This document shows, in pieces, positions 19,991 through 29,449 of a stretch of 64,000 nucleotides of DNA. Positions within the stretch are counted from its first letter, which is position 1; every line of letters starts with the position of its first letter. Under the pieces are notes generated by a model. That model searched no databases and was not told the DNA's origin. It saw only the letters and a program-made list of their open reading frames with translations. The translations under genes and the position numbers were made by a program. Source of the DNA: Malaciobacter pacificus (GTDB taxonomy: Bacteria; Campylobacterota; Campylobacteria; Campylobacterales; Arcobacteraceae); the NCBI RefSeq assembly GCF_004214795.1, contig NZ_CP035928.1, positions 2,480,001 to 2,544,000 of the forward strand. The letters run 5' to 3'.

Positions 19991-21516
19991 TACTTAACCT
20001 CCCCTACAGTATTTAAAGCTCTAAGCTTCTCTTTTGTATCTTGATTAACTGCTTTAATCTCCATTACTTTTGTAAGATTTGTAACAGTTGTATTTAAAGG
20101 CTCTAATATAATCTTTGGATAAATACCTAAAACTATTGTTAAAACAACTAATGAACCAAGAGCAACTAATTCTCTACCAAAAATATCTTTTAAAGATTTA
20201 TTTTCTGGTTTAACTAATTTTCCAAAGAATGTTCTTTTGTACATTGCTAACATATAAACTGCACTTAACACAATAGTTAAAGTTGCAATTACTGTTAATG
20301 TTGGAGAGAATTTAAAGAATCCAAGTAATGATAAAAACTCACCAATAAATCCAACTGTTAAAGGAAGACCAATTGATGCCATTAATATAATTGCATAGAA
20401 TGCTGCAAATACTGGCATATTATGAGCTAAGCCTCCAAAGGCACCAATCATCTTAGTTCCTCTTCTATCATATAACATTCCAACTGCCATAAATAGAGCT
20501 CCTGATACAATACCGTGACCAATCATTAAATATACTGAACCTGCAATTCCTTCAACATTTAGTGCAAATACACCTAAAGTAATAACACCCATATGTGAGA
20601 TTGAAGAGTAAGCAATCATTTGTTTCATATCTTCTTGTGCATAAGCTACCATTGCTGTATAGATAATTGCTATTAGTCCAAGTGTTGCCATAAATGGTAC
20701 AAAATAAACTGATGCATCAGGGAACAGAGGTAGAGAGAATCTAATAAATCCGTACGTTTCCATTTTTAATAAAATAGCTGCAAGCATAATAGAACCAATT
20801 GTTGGTGCTTGACCGTGAGCTAATGGAAGCCATGTATGGAATGGGAACATTGGAACTTTTACTGCAAATCCAAAGAAGAATGCAATGAATAACCACATTT
20901 GAGCTTCAAAAGGAAGAACAATACTATTCCAATCAAATAGACTAAAACTCCAAGTTCCTGTTGTTTGATGATAAATATATCCAAAATATAAAATACCAAC
21001 AAGCATTACAAGTGAACCTGTAAAAGTATATAAGAAGAATTTAATTGCAGCGTAAAATCTTTTTTCAGCACCCCAAAAACCAATTACGTAGAACATTGGA
21101 ATAAGTGTTAATTCCCAGAAAATATAAAACATTATAACATCTAAAGAAACGAAAACCCCAACCATTGTCATCTCTAAATATAAAATAGAGATAATTAAGT
21201 TCTTCATACCCTTAGTTACAGTTAATCCAATAACTGCAATCATTGTTACAAATGTAATCATTACAACAAGGAACAGTGAAACCCCATCTACTCCCACAGT
21301 ATATGTTATACCATACTCACTAATTAGTGGTAGTGATTTAACAAACTGCATCTCTGCTACATTAACATCAAAGTGGTACCATAATAAAAGTGCTAATACA
21401 AACTCCACAACTGTTACAACAACACCAAATTGTCTCATTGAATTTTTGTCAACTAAAAATCCAATAGTTGCAGCAGCAGCTGGGAAAAATATAAGCATTG
21501 ATAAAATATTTTCCAT
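19990..21516 (-). CDS. nuoM: complex I antiporter-like subunit M
   Basis: 508 aa membrane protein. Antiporter-like proton channel subunit. Conserved residues appear in 'FYIFWELTLIPMFYVIGFWG' (TM5 Glu), 'FFGFAVKVPMFPFHTWLPLAH' (TM7 Lys) and 'QEDMKQMIAYSSISHMG'. The C-terminal region after residue 470 is hydrophilic. The ATG is 15 bp after the nuoL stop. Confidence 0.97.
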   Translation of the reverse strand: MENILSMLIFFPAAAATIGFLVDKNSMRQFGVVVTVVEFVLALLLWYHFDVNVAEMQFVKSLPLISEYGITYTVGVDGVSLFLVVMITFVTMIAVIGLTVTKGMKNLIISILYLEMTMVGVFVSLDVIMFYIFWELTLIPMFYVIGFWGAEKRFYAAIKFFLYTFTGSLVMLVGILYFGYIYHQTTGTWSFSLFDWNSIVLPFEAQMWLFIAFFFGFAVKVPMFPFHTWLPLAHGQAPTIGSIMLAAILLKMETYGFIRFSLPLFPDASVYFVPFMATLGLIAIIYTAMVAYAQEDMKQMIAYSSISHMGVITLGVFALNVEGIAGSVYLMIGHGIVSGALFMAVGMLYDRRGTKMIGAFGGLAHNMPVFAAFYAIILMASIGLPLTVGFIGEFLSLLGFFKFSPTLTVIATLTIVLSAVYMLAMYKRTFFGKLVKPENKSLKDIFGRELVALGSLVVLTIVLGIYPKIILEPLNTTVTNLTKVMEIKAVNQDTKEKLRALNTVGEVK

Positions 21517-21531
21517 TAAACAAACCCCTTC

Positions 21532-23391
21532 TTATAGTACCGATAAAACTAAGGCAAGAACTAATCCTAAGATTAATCCAACAACCATTAGTCTTAAAGA
21601 TGTTGATAAATTACCAGATTGAATTGGTCTAGCTTTTACACCTAATTTATTAATAAAGTGTGCTAAGTTATCAATTGAGTTATCAATTAATTTAATTTCA
21701 ATCACTTTCCATACCCAAACAGAAACTGCATAATATGGTTTTGAAATGAATACCTCATAGAATTTTGGAATATAGTATTGATTAGATAGTAATTTATAAA
21801 TAAATGTATCTTCCCAAGACTTACTAAACCCATCATTTCTGTATTTAATTACCGCAACTGCAATACCACCAATTGCAACTGCACTAGTTATTAAAATAAG
21901 TATCCAAACTGTTGAGTGCTCAAGATTATTAGCTTCCCATGTTGGAAGTGTTTTTGTTACAAAATCTACAAAGGCATGCTCAAACCATCCTGCAATCACT
22001 GCTAAAACTGCTAATGGAATCATAGCTGCAATTACAAAACCTTTTGCTTCATGGGGATGGAACTCTTCATCACTGTAGTTTTGCTTTCCAAAGAAAATTT
22101 TCATTACAAGTCTAAATGAATAAAATGCAGTTAAACCTGCTGTTATCCATAAAATAACCCATAATCCAATCGCATCAGCATTAAAGGCTGCTTCTAATAT
22201 TTTGTCTTTTGAGAAGAATCCAGCTAATGGGAAAATACCAGCAAGTGCTAAAGAAGCAATAATCATAATATACGATGTTGCTTTCATTTTCTTATGTAAT
22301 CCACCCATCTTTCTAATATCAAGTTCATCATCCATAGCATGCATTACATTACCTGCACCTAAGAATAAAACTGATTTAAAAAAGGCATGAGCTGCTAGGT
22401 GGAATAGTGCTACCCAATAAGCTCCAAGTCCAGCTGCTACAAACATATATCCAAGTTGAGATAATGTAGAGTAAGCAATAATTCTTTTCATATCATTATT
22501 TACTAATGCCATAGTTGCAGCAAATATCGCAACAAATGCTCCAAGTGCAGCAATTGCATATCCAACTTCAGGAATTAAAGTGTAAAGTTCATTTGCTCTA
22601 ACTACTAAGTAAACCCCAGCTGTTACCATTGTTGCAGCATGAATTAATGCTGAAACTGGAGTTGGTCCTTCCATTGCATCAGCTAACCATGTATGAAGTG
22701 GGAATTGAGCTGATTTACCCATAGCCCCTAAGAATAGTAAAGCACCGATCCAAACTAAAGTTGAAGTCTCTAAAGTTGAAATTTGAGCAAATACAACATC
22801 ATATTGTAAGCTTCCTAAATTCCAATAGATTAAGAACATACCAAGTAATAGTCCTAAATCCCCAACTCTATTCATAATAAAGGCTTCATTTGCTGCCCAT
22901 GATGCTGATTCTTTGTGATACCAAAAACCAATTAATAACCATGAACAAACTCCAACACCTTCCCATCCAATAAATAATACAGCAAAGTTATCACCCATTA
23001 CTAAAACTAACATAGAAAAAACGAAAGCTGATAGGTAAGAGAAATATCTATTAAAACCTTTGTCATGTTCCATATATCCAATTGAGTGAATATGAACCAT
23101 TGTTGAAACAACTGTTACAACTGACATCATGACAACAGATACATGATCAACCACAAATCCAAATGGAATATCTAAACTTCCAATTACAATCCAATCAAAT
23201 AGATTTACATGAAGTGTAGTCTCTGTTGTATAAACAAAATGTAATAAGTTTAATGATGCAACCATAGAAACTGCAAGCATAAATGATGTAAATATACCTG
23301 TAAAAAGTGTTTTTGGTTGAGTTGAGAAAAGTGCAGCAACTAAAGAACCAACTAAGGGAGCAAAAAGTGCAATGTATATATATTTTTCCAT
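21532..23391 (-). CDS. nuoL: complex I antiporter-like subunit L
   Basis: 619 aa. The largest antiporter-like subunit, at the distal end of the membrane arm. 'LFIGWEGVGVCSWLLIGFWYH' carries the TM5 Glu, 'GAMGKSAQFPLHTWLADAMEG' the TM7 Lys, and 'VNNDMKRIIAYSTLSQLGYM' the TM9–10 signature. A C-terminal extension of about 150 residues with a final hydrophobic segment corresponds to the lateral helix and anchor helix. The stop is two bases from nuoK's start region. Confidence 0.97.
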   Translation of the reverse strand: MEKYIYIALFAPLVGSLVAALFSTQPKTLFTGIFTSFMLAVSMVASLNLLHFVYTTETTLHVNLFDWIVIGSLDIPFGFVVDHVSVVMMSVVTVVSTMVHIHSIGYMEHDKGFNRYFSYLSAFVFSMLVLVMGDNFAVLFIGWEGVGVCSWLLIGFWYHKESASWAANEAFIMNRVGDLGLLLGMFLIYWNLGSLQYDVVFAQISTLETSTLVWIGALLFLGAMGKSAQFPLHTWLADAMEGPTPVSALIHAATMVTAGVYLVVRANELYTLIPEVGYAIAALGAFVAIFAATMALVNNDMKRIIAYSTLSQLGYMFVAAGLGAYWVALFHLAAHAFFKSVLFLGAGNVMHAMDDELDIRKMGGLHKKMKATSYIMIIASLALAGIFPLAGFFSKDKILEAAFNADAIGLWVILWITAGLTAFYSFRLVMKIFFGKQNYSDEEFHPHEAKGFVIAAMIPLAVLAVIAGWFEHAFVDFVTKTLPTWEANNLEHSTVWILILITSAVAIGGIAVAVIKYRNDGFSKSWEDTFIYKLLSNQYYIPKFYEVFISKPYYAVSVWVWKVIEIKLIDNSIDNLAHFINKLGVKARPIQSGNLSTSLRLMVVGLILGLVLALVLSVL

Positions 23392-23393
23392 TA

Positions 23394-23693
23394 TTATCCT
23401 TTCATCCCTGCAATTTCATCTAAGTTAATAGAACCTGTTCTTTTATACCACATAATAAGTAGCCCAAGACCTATAGCAACTTCTGCTGCTGCTACTGCAA
23501 TGATAAAAAATGCAAACATTTGACCTGTTAAATCCCCGTGGAATTTTGAAACAGCAGCAAGTCCAACATTTACAGCATTTAACATAATTTCTGTTGAAAA
23601 GAAAAGCATTAATACATTTTTTCTTTTAATTACTCCGATTAAACCAATACAAAATAAAATCGTTGATAGAATTAAATAAGCATTAAGTGTCAT
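23394..23693 (-). CDS. nuoK: complex I subunit K
   Basis: 99 aa with three membrane helices. The two buried glutamates of the proton path are visible in 'MLFFSTEIMLNAVNVGL' and 'VAAAEVAIGLGLL'. The start overlaps the nuoJ stop by 4 bp. Confidence 0.96.
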   Translation of the reverse strand: MTLNAYLILSTILFCIGLIGVIKRKNVLMLFFSTEIMLNAVNVGLAAVSKFHGDLTGQMFAFFIIAVAAAEVAIGLGLLIMWYKRTGSINLDEIAGMKG

Positions 23694-24265
23694 TTTGTAT
23701 CCTTTGAAGTATCTAACTCAATTTTTTCATCAATTTCATCCTCTTTCATTTCAGAGTATGATTCATTCATTTTTTTACCAGCAAGTACAATTCCACCAAT
23801 CATTGCTACTAAAAGCATAATTGCTGCAACTTCAAAAGGAACTAAATATTTTGTAAATAAAACTAAACCAACATCAACAGAGTTTCCATATTCTGGATTT
23901 ATAGGATGCTGCGCTGTTAAATTTTCTCCAATTACAGGAGCCATAAAAACAACAACTAATATAACAGCTACTACTCCTGATAATAAAAATACTAATCTTG
24001 GATGTTTTACTTTTTCTTTTACATCAGCTAATGTATCAAAGAACATCATTCCAAATGCATATAAAGCCATAATTGCACCTGTATAAACTACAATTTGCAC
24101 CGCACCTAAAAAATCTGCACCTAATAAGAAGAAAAATGCAGAAATAAAAATCATTCCAGCTGCAAGAGAACTTAGGGCATATAAAGCATTACTAGTTAAA
24201 ACAGTAATACTAAACATTCCTATAGTCAAAACAGAGAATATAATAAAAGCTACTTGTTCAAACAT
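23690..24265 (-). CDS. nuoJ: complex I subunit J
   Basis: 191 aa with five membrane helices. TM3 carries the conserved 'VQIVVYTGAIMALYAFGMMFF' (pi-bulge region). The soluble C-terminus after residue 165 is acidic and Lys-rich (about 25 residues). Cotranscribed between nuoI (8-bp gap) and nuoK (4-bp overlap). Confidence 0.96.
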   Translation of the reverse strand: MFEQVAFIIFSVLTIGMFSITVLTSNALYALSSLAAGMIFISAFFFLLGADFLGAVQIVVYTGAIMALYAFGMMFFDTLADVKEKVKHPRLVFLLSGVVAVILVVVFMAPVIGENLTAQHPINPEYGNSVDVGLVLFTKYLVPFEVAAIMLLVAMIGGIVLAGKKMNESYSEMKEDEIDEKIELDTSKDTK

Positions 24266-24273
24266 TTTCTCTC

Positions 24274-24894
24274 CTAATATGATAATGGCGTTTTTTTGAT
24301 TTTTTTATCTGCATCTTTAGAAACAGAACCAAATCCATCAAACTCTAATTGAGCACCTAAGCCATCAGCACTTGTTAAGATATCTTCTTTTAGTGAGAAA
24401 TGTGCTCTTTGTTCACTTGCATTTTCATATCTTCCACCATGAACAATTGCAAGTTCAGGACAAACCTCAGCACAATATCCACAGAAAATACATCTACCCA
24501 TATTGATTGTATATTGTGTTGCAACTTTTCTAGAATTTTCATCTATTTTAGTCTCCATTCTAATACAATTTGCAATACATATCTTTTCACAAAGTCCACA
24601 ACCAATACATCTCTCTTCACCTGATTCTAAAAGTCTAAGAAGTTTATGTACCGCTCTATATCTAGGACCAATTGGAAGTTTTTCTTTTGGATATTGTACA
24701 GTTGCCATTTCACCTTTGAAAAGTGCTCTAGTCATAATTCCAAATGTAATTTTTAAACCAACAAAAAGTTCACCTTTAACAGATCTAGAAATAACTTGTT
24801 TAAAAACTTCCCAAGATGTTTTAGGATAGTTATCTTCTTGAACTGTTACGTAATCTTCAGAAATATTTCTATTTTTAAATTCATTAAAACCCAT
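24274..24894 (-). CDS. nuoI: complex I subunit I, two [4Fe-4S] ferredoxin
   Basis: 206 aa. Carries clusters N6a and N6b, which pass electrons towards NuoB. Two Cys motifs are visible: 'CIGCGLCEKIC' near residue 97 and 'CIFCGYCAEVCPE' near 136. An amphipathic N-terminal region lies along the membrane. The C-terminal 60 residues ('LKEDILTSADGLGAQLEFD') extend past the E. coli length (180 aa). Confidence 0.97.
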   Translation of the reverse strand: MGFNEFKNRNISEDYVTVQEDNYPKTSWEVFKQVISRSVKGELFVGLKITFGIMTRALFKGEMATVQYPKEKLPIGPRYRAVHKLLRLLESGEERCIGCGLCEKICIANCIRMETKIDENSRKVATQYTINMGRCIFCGYCAEVCPELAIVHGGRYENASEQRAHFSLKEDILTSADGLGAQLEFDGFGSVSKDADKKIKKTPLSY

Positions 24895-24904
24895 AATTTA
24901 ACTC

Positions 24905-25897
24905 CTAAAACATCATTACAAAACCAGTAACTAAAATATTTAGTACTGCTAATGGCATTAAGATTTTCCAACATAACCACATTAATTGATCAGGTCTAAC
25001 ATGTGGCCAAGCAGCTCTTGTCCATAAGAAGAAGAAAATTAAAGCCATAACTTTAAGGATAATTGCTAATCCACCAGGGATAAACCACATATCATTAAAT
25101 CCACCTAAGAAAATAAGTGCTGTTAAAAATGCAATTGTAAATAGTGCTGCATATTCACCAATAAAGAACATACCCCATCTCATACCTGAATACTCAGTAG
25201 CATAACCTGCAACTAACTCAGCTTCATGTTCAAGTAAATCAAATGGCGTTCTATTTGTTTCTGCAAAACCAGCAATTACAAATAAAATAAATGCTAATGG
25301 CTGATACCAAACAATCCAGTCTGAAACTCCACCTGATTGATAGTTATTAATATCAATTAATGATAAACTTCCAACCATCATTAATGGAGCAAGAAGTGAT
25401 AATCCTGATACAACTTCATAAGATAAAAGTTGAATAGCTGTTCTAGCTCCACCTAAAAGAGCCCATTTATTTGCTGAAGCCATACCAGCTAAAAGTGGTC
25501 CATATAATCCAACACCACCAACAGATAATACAAATAATACACCAACATTTATATCTGAAATAATTGGTCTGATGACATAACCAAACATTTCAAATTCTGG
25601 TAAAAATGGAATAGCACTCATTGAAATAAAGGCAGTTGCTGCTGTGATAATTGGTGCAATCATAAAGATTGGTTTATTTGCATTTGCTGGGATGAAATCC
25701 TCTTTTGTAAATAATTTTATACCATCAGCAGCAATTTGAAGCAAACCATAAGGTCCAACATTTGTTGGACCTAATCTTCTTTGCATAAATGCTAAAACTT
25801 TTCTCTCAATATAAGTAGTAAATCCAGCAAGTGCAGAAAAAACTGCAAGAACTATTACTACTTTAACAATAGTTTCTATAATAATACTTGTTTCCAT
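24905..25897 (-). CDS. nuoH: complex I quinone-site subunit H
   Basis: 330 aa with eight membrane helices. Forms the quinone chamber with NuoB and NuoD. 'YIERKVLAFMQRRLGPTNVGP' near residue 30 and 'ETNRTPFDLLEHEAELVAGY' near 215 are the family signatures and carry the conserved acidic and Arg residues. Menaquinone is the likely acceptor (see mqnD). Confidence 0.97.
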   Translation of the reverse strand: METSIIIETIVKVVIVLAVFSALAGFTTYIERKVLAFMQRRLGPTNVGPYGLLQIAADGIKLFTKEDFIPANANKPIFMIAPIITAATAFISMSAIPFLPEFEMFGYVIRPIISDINVGVLFVLSVGGVGLYGPLLAGMASANKWALLGGARTAIQLLSYEVVSGLSLLAPLMMVGSLSLIDINNYQSGGVSDWIVWYQPLAFILFVIAGFAETNRTPFDLLEHEAELVAGYATEYSGMRWGMFFIGEYAALFTIAFLTALIFLGGFNDMWFIPGGLAIILKVMALIFFFLWTRAAWPHVRPDQLMWLCWKILMPLAVLNILVTGFVMMF

Positions 25898-25898
25898 A

Positions 25899-28373
25899 CT
25901 ATGCCTTTGTCACTTTAGCTTTATTAAATCTGTAAGTATTAAATAAAGCATTTGAAGGAGAGTTTTTCATAAATGTTGATATATAAGGGATATCACCATC
26001 AATTTGAATATCACAGTAAGCATTTAACTCTAAAGTTACTCCGTTTGCTTCTACTTTTACTTTATCACCTTCTGCTAATCCTAAAGCTTCAAAAGATTTT
26101 TTAGAGAAGAAAATTCCATCTTGTAACTTATCTTTAAATTCATGGGCAATTGCAGTAAACTCATTAAATTGATTAATTGGATTTGCTCTATAAATAATAG
26201 TTTCATCTTCAGCTAAAGATATTTTTTCTGCTTTATATTCTAAAGCTTGGTTAGTTCTATCTACATCAATAGAAACTAAATCATAGCCACGTCTTTCTAC
26301 TTGATCATTTCCAAACTCATTTGGTAAATCATCGAATTCAATTGGTCTGTAACCTTTCTCAACTGGTAACTCTTTTGTATACTCAATTGTATAATCAACT
26401 TCACATCCTAAAATTTCATTTGCCATATCATTTAATGTATAACCTTTAAAAGGAAGTGCCGCATTTGTAGGAATTACTTTTTTATCAATATTTGTAAAAG
26501 TTCCTTCTTGTTGGTTAAGAGCTGGTACATCAATATCCCCATCACCTAAAGATGAAATTTGAACATCAGCTGCTACATTGTATCCAACTGTAAATCCTGT
26601 CTCTTCATCTGAAAGTTTACAGATTTGAGCTACACCTAAAGTATTTGTTTGAGTTGGAATAATAACTACATTAAATTTTGTATATCTATCAATTAAACCA
26701 CATAGTTTTGCTAAATTTTGTGCATTTGGATGAGTAATTAAATCTTCACCTACAATTAATGAAAATCTCTCTTTTTTAGCAAGCATTGAGTCAATTAATT
26801 CAATAAATGATTCATCTTTCCCAAACTCTTCAAGTAGTGAAATGTATTCGTATTCAACTTCAGTTGAAACTTTTTTAGGAACCATTTTCTTAACTTCTTT
26901 TTCCTCACCCGTCTCTTCATCTTTTACAATTTCAACAACTTGCTCTTTAATTGTTTCAGTTACAGTTTTAACTCTTTTTTCAGTTAATGAATCTAAATAT
27001 GTTTTGATATTTTGAGGTAAATCATTTCCAAACTTATATAGTATGAAATAAAGAATTGATTCTTCTACCATTGGATCATGGTAAATAAACTCAGTAGTTT
27101 TACCTTTTTTACCAATTTTTTCCATAATTGGATCAGCTACTGGATGGAAGTATAAACCTGCACCTTTATTAATAGTAATTGGGTTATTAAAAGCATATCT
27201 TGCATTTGGTAAATCTGATTTTAAATATGAACCAACTGAAATCACAAAATCAGTATTTAATACATCACTTAAAGTTGAAGAGTAAAGTGTAGTTCCAGCT
27301 GTTGATGAATAATCTTTTAAGAATTTTTGATATCTTCTTGCATCTTCATTTACTAATCTTGCGCCTCTATGGTCTGCAATTTTTTGTAAAAGTAATGCTT
27401 CTTCATTTGTAATAAATGAATTAAACTTAATAGTTCTAGCCATACTTAAAGCTTCAACTGCTTTTTTAAATGCTTCAAAATCTTTACTTTGAACTTTGTT
27501 TTCAAAGTCATATCCAAATCTTGCTGCACCATTTACAGTTGAATAATGTGGTTCACTATTTACTCTGTAGATTTTTTTAGTTTCATGATTATCAATTGAT
27601 TCATGTTTTACATCATAATACATAAATGCACAGTCAGATGAATGAGGATTAGCTGCTGGGATTTTCTTTAACTCCCATGCATTTGAAGTATATTGGAAAT
27701 CATGACTTACAAGTGCTCCAACAGGACAGGCTGCAATACATTCACCACAATTTGTACAGGCATCAGCATCATAACCAATAAGTGATTTATTAAGTTTATT
27801 CCACATAGCATATGCATCTTTTGGCATTTCAGCCTTAAATGTTTTATCAATTGCATCACTTGGTCTTTTTACAGTTGAAAGTGCATTTGAACCAACCATA
27901 TCTTTACATACAGTTACACATCTTTCACAAACGATACATAAACCTGGGTCATAATTCATAACCCCCCAGTGTTGTGTAGGTCTATGAATATCTTTAATAC
28001 TATAACTTTGAGAATCAACTTTCATGTATAAAGAGTAGTTTTGAAGTTCACACTCACCACTTTGGTCACAAACTCCACACTGTAATGGGTGGTTTACATC
28101 GTAAACTTCCATTATTGCACGTCTCTCTTTTGCAATATTTTCAGTTACAGTTGTAACTTCCATATCTTGTTTTATTTTAGTATTACAGCCATATACTTGT
28201 TTACCATCAGCTTCAACTAAACACAATCTACAGGCTAATGTTGGAGAACATCTTGTTAAATAACAAACAGCGGGAACAAAAACATCATTTGCTCTTGCTA
28301 CATTTAAGATAGTTTCACCCTCTTTAGCTTGAACTGATTTACCATCAATTGTAAGTGTAATCATTTCACTCAT
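25899..28373 (-). CDS. nuoG: complex I subunit G, Fe-S electron-entry protein
   Basis: 824 aa. The N-terminal 2Fe-2S domain has Cys in 'AVCYLTRCSPTLACRLC' (residues 36–52), then the His/Cys3 site 'HPLQCGVCDQSGECELQ' near 97. Two 4Fe-4S motifs follow: 'CIVCERCVTVCKD' near 147 and 'CTNCGECIAACPVGAL' near 210. The rest is a molybdopterin-oxidoreductase-like domain without obvious cofactor-binding Cys. With no NuoF beside it, NuoG is the probable entry point for electrons from the two small upstream proteins or from a reduced carrier (inference). A Lys/Glu-rich insert lies around residue 480. Confidence 0.95.
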   Translation of the reverse strand: MSEMITLTIDGKSVQAKEGETILNVARANDVFVPAVCYLTRCSPTLACRLCLVEADGKQVYGCNTKIKQDMEVTTVTENIAKERRAIMEVYDVNHPLQCGVCDQSGECELQNYSLYMKVDSQSYSIKDIHRPTQHWGVMNYDPGLCIVCERCVTVCKDMVGSNALSTVKRPSDAIDKTFKAEMPKDAYAMWNKLNKSLIGYDADACTNCGECIAACPVGALVSHDFQYTSNAWELKKIPAANPHSSDCAFMYYDVKHESIDNHETKKIYRVNSEPHYSTVNGAARFGYDFENKVQSKDFEAFKKAVEALSMARTIKFNSFITNEEALLLQKIADHRGARLVNEDARRYQKFLKDYSSTAGTTLYSSTLSDVLNTDFVISVGSYLKSDLPNARYAFNNPITINKGAGLYFHPVADPIMEKIGKKGKTTEFIYHDPMVEESILYFILYKFGNDLPQNIKTYLDSLTEKRVKTVTETIKEQVVEIVKDEETGEEKEVKKMVPKKVSTEVEYEYISLLEEFGKDESFIELIDSMLAKKERFSLIVGEDLITHPNAQNLAKLCGLIDRYTKFNVVIIPTQTNTLGVAQICKLSDEETGFTVGYNVAADVQISSLGDGDIDVPALNQQEGTFTNIDKKVIPTNAALPFKGYTLNDMANEILGCEVDYTIEYTKELPVEKGYRPIEFDDLPNEFGNDQVERRGYDLVSIDVDRTNQALEYKAEKISLAEDETIIYRANPINQFNEFTAIAHEFKDKLQDGIFFSKKSFEALGLAEGDKVKVEANGVTLELNAYCDIQIDGDIPYISTFMKNSPSNALFNTYRFNKAKVTKA

Positions 28374-29173
28374 TATGCCCCAACCTTTTCAATTTTTACT
28401 TGTTTATATCTATAACCATTTAAAATATTTTCACTTGTTTTTAAAATTGCAACCGTTCCATGAAGTTTATTATCAACTTTTAAGTTTTTTTCAATTTTTT
28501 CAGTGGGAGTATTAATAATAATTTTATCACCATCTTTAACTTTAGCAACATTTGCAAAAGTTTGACTAGCAATTAATTCATCTTCTTTATTTTCATCAAT
28601 AAGTTTATAAACTAATGTTCCATCATATGATTTTAAATCTTCTACTTCATCTAGATTTTCATCATCACATGCATTAATTTTTTCTTCTAATATTTCATTT
28701 AAAACTACAAGATTTAAAGAAGAGTATTTTTTGATAACTGATAAAAATTTCACAATATTATCAATTCTTTCATGTTCTACTAAATCATCACCAATTATCA
28801 AAGTTTTATTTTTAAAGTTTTGTGAACTTTCTAAAAGTTCTTCAAATTCTTCTTCTCCAGCACTACTTTCAGCAGAAATATAACCTAAATCTAAATCATC
28901 AATATAGTTTTGAATTTTCTCATTTGAACTTTTAACAAATGAATCAAGTAACATAGCACAAACGCCCTCTTCACTACCAACTTCATATTTAATAAATTGA
29001 TTGTAATAAAGTTTTAAATCTATATTATCAACTGGATGCATATAAATAAATTGAGTATCATTTTTAGCAATTGCTTCAATAATACTATCTCTAAATTGCT
29101 CTTTATTATCTGCAAGCATAGTTCCAAAAGTGATAATAAAGTCACTATTAGCAATTTGCTCAATTTTATTCAT
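28373..29173 (-). CDS. lineage-specific complex I subunit at the NuoF position
   Basis: 266 aa acidic soluble protein. It sits exactly where nuoF would be but has none of NuoF's FMN/NADH-binding glycine motifs and no 4Fe-4S Cys motif. It corresponds by position to C. jejuni Cj1574, which with Cj1575 replaces NuoEF and is linked to flavodoxin-dependent electron input. Visible features are 'FIITFGTMLADNKEQF' and 'LKTSENILNGYRYK' near the C-terminus. The middle resembles segments of the NuoG molybdopterin-like fold ('IIGDDLVEHE' compare NuoG 'IVGEDLITHP'), suggesting common ancestry. I use ATG 29173 with AAGG upstream; a TTG at 29197 would start inside the preceding gene. Confidence 0.8.
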   Translation of the reverse strand: MNKIEQIANSDFIITFGTMLADNKEQFRDSIIEAIAKNDTQFIYMHPVDNIDLKLYYNQFIKYEVGSEEGVCAMLLDSFVKSSNEKIQNYIDDLDLGYISAESSAGEEEFEELLESSQNFKNKTLIIGDDLVEHERIDNIVKFLSVIKKYSSLNLVVLNEILEEKINACDDENLDEVEDLKSYDGTLVYKLIDENKEDELIASQTFANVAKVKDGDKIIINTPTEKIEKNLKVDNKLHGTVAILKTSENILNGYRYKQVKIEKVGA

Positions 29174-29441
29174 CACTACTACCTTCAGCTTCTTCAAGCT
29201 CTCTTGGTTCTGGCTTTACTTTTTTAACTACTAAAGTCCAATCAACTTCATTGAATTTTATAGAGTTCATTAGAGTATAACCAGCTTCATAAATAACATC
29301 AGCACTTTTTTGAACATTCTCAAAATCACCAATCTCAAACATAATAATTGCTGTTTCACCCTCAGCAATTTGTTTATCCATTAACTCTAACATTTTGTCG
29401 TAGAAGTCATTTTTTAAGTGTCTTAAATCAAATCTTTTCAT
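29166..29441 (-). CDS. lineage-specific complex I subunit at the NuoE position
   Basis: 91 aa, positionally equivalent to C. jejuni Cj1575. It lacks the four Cys of the NuoE 2Fe-2S cluster; there is no Cys at all. The sequence 'HLKNDFYDKMLELMDKQIAEG' and 'AIIMFEIGDFENV' suggests a small alpha/beta domain, ending in an acidic tail (EEAEGSSDE). It lies 8 bp after the nuoD stop and overlaps the next gene by 8 bp. The role in electron entry is inferred from position. Confidence 0.8.
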   Translation of the reverse strand: MKRFDLRHLKNDFYDKMLELMDKQIAEGETAIIMFEIGDFENVQKSADVIYEAGYTLMNSIKFNEVDWTLVVKKVKPEPRELEEAEGSSDE

Positions 29442-29449
29442 AATAACCC

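Noticed and set aside
24503-24829. Long open frame antisense to nuoI
   Set aside because: It is the complement of a strongly conserved gene in a codon-biased AT-rich genome and has no ribosome-binding site.
28373-29441. Deletion of nuoE and nuoF as a degenerate complex I
   Set aside because: The replacement genes are intact, overlapping and in frame, and this arrangement is normal for the phylum.
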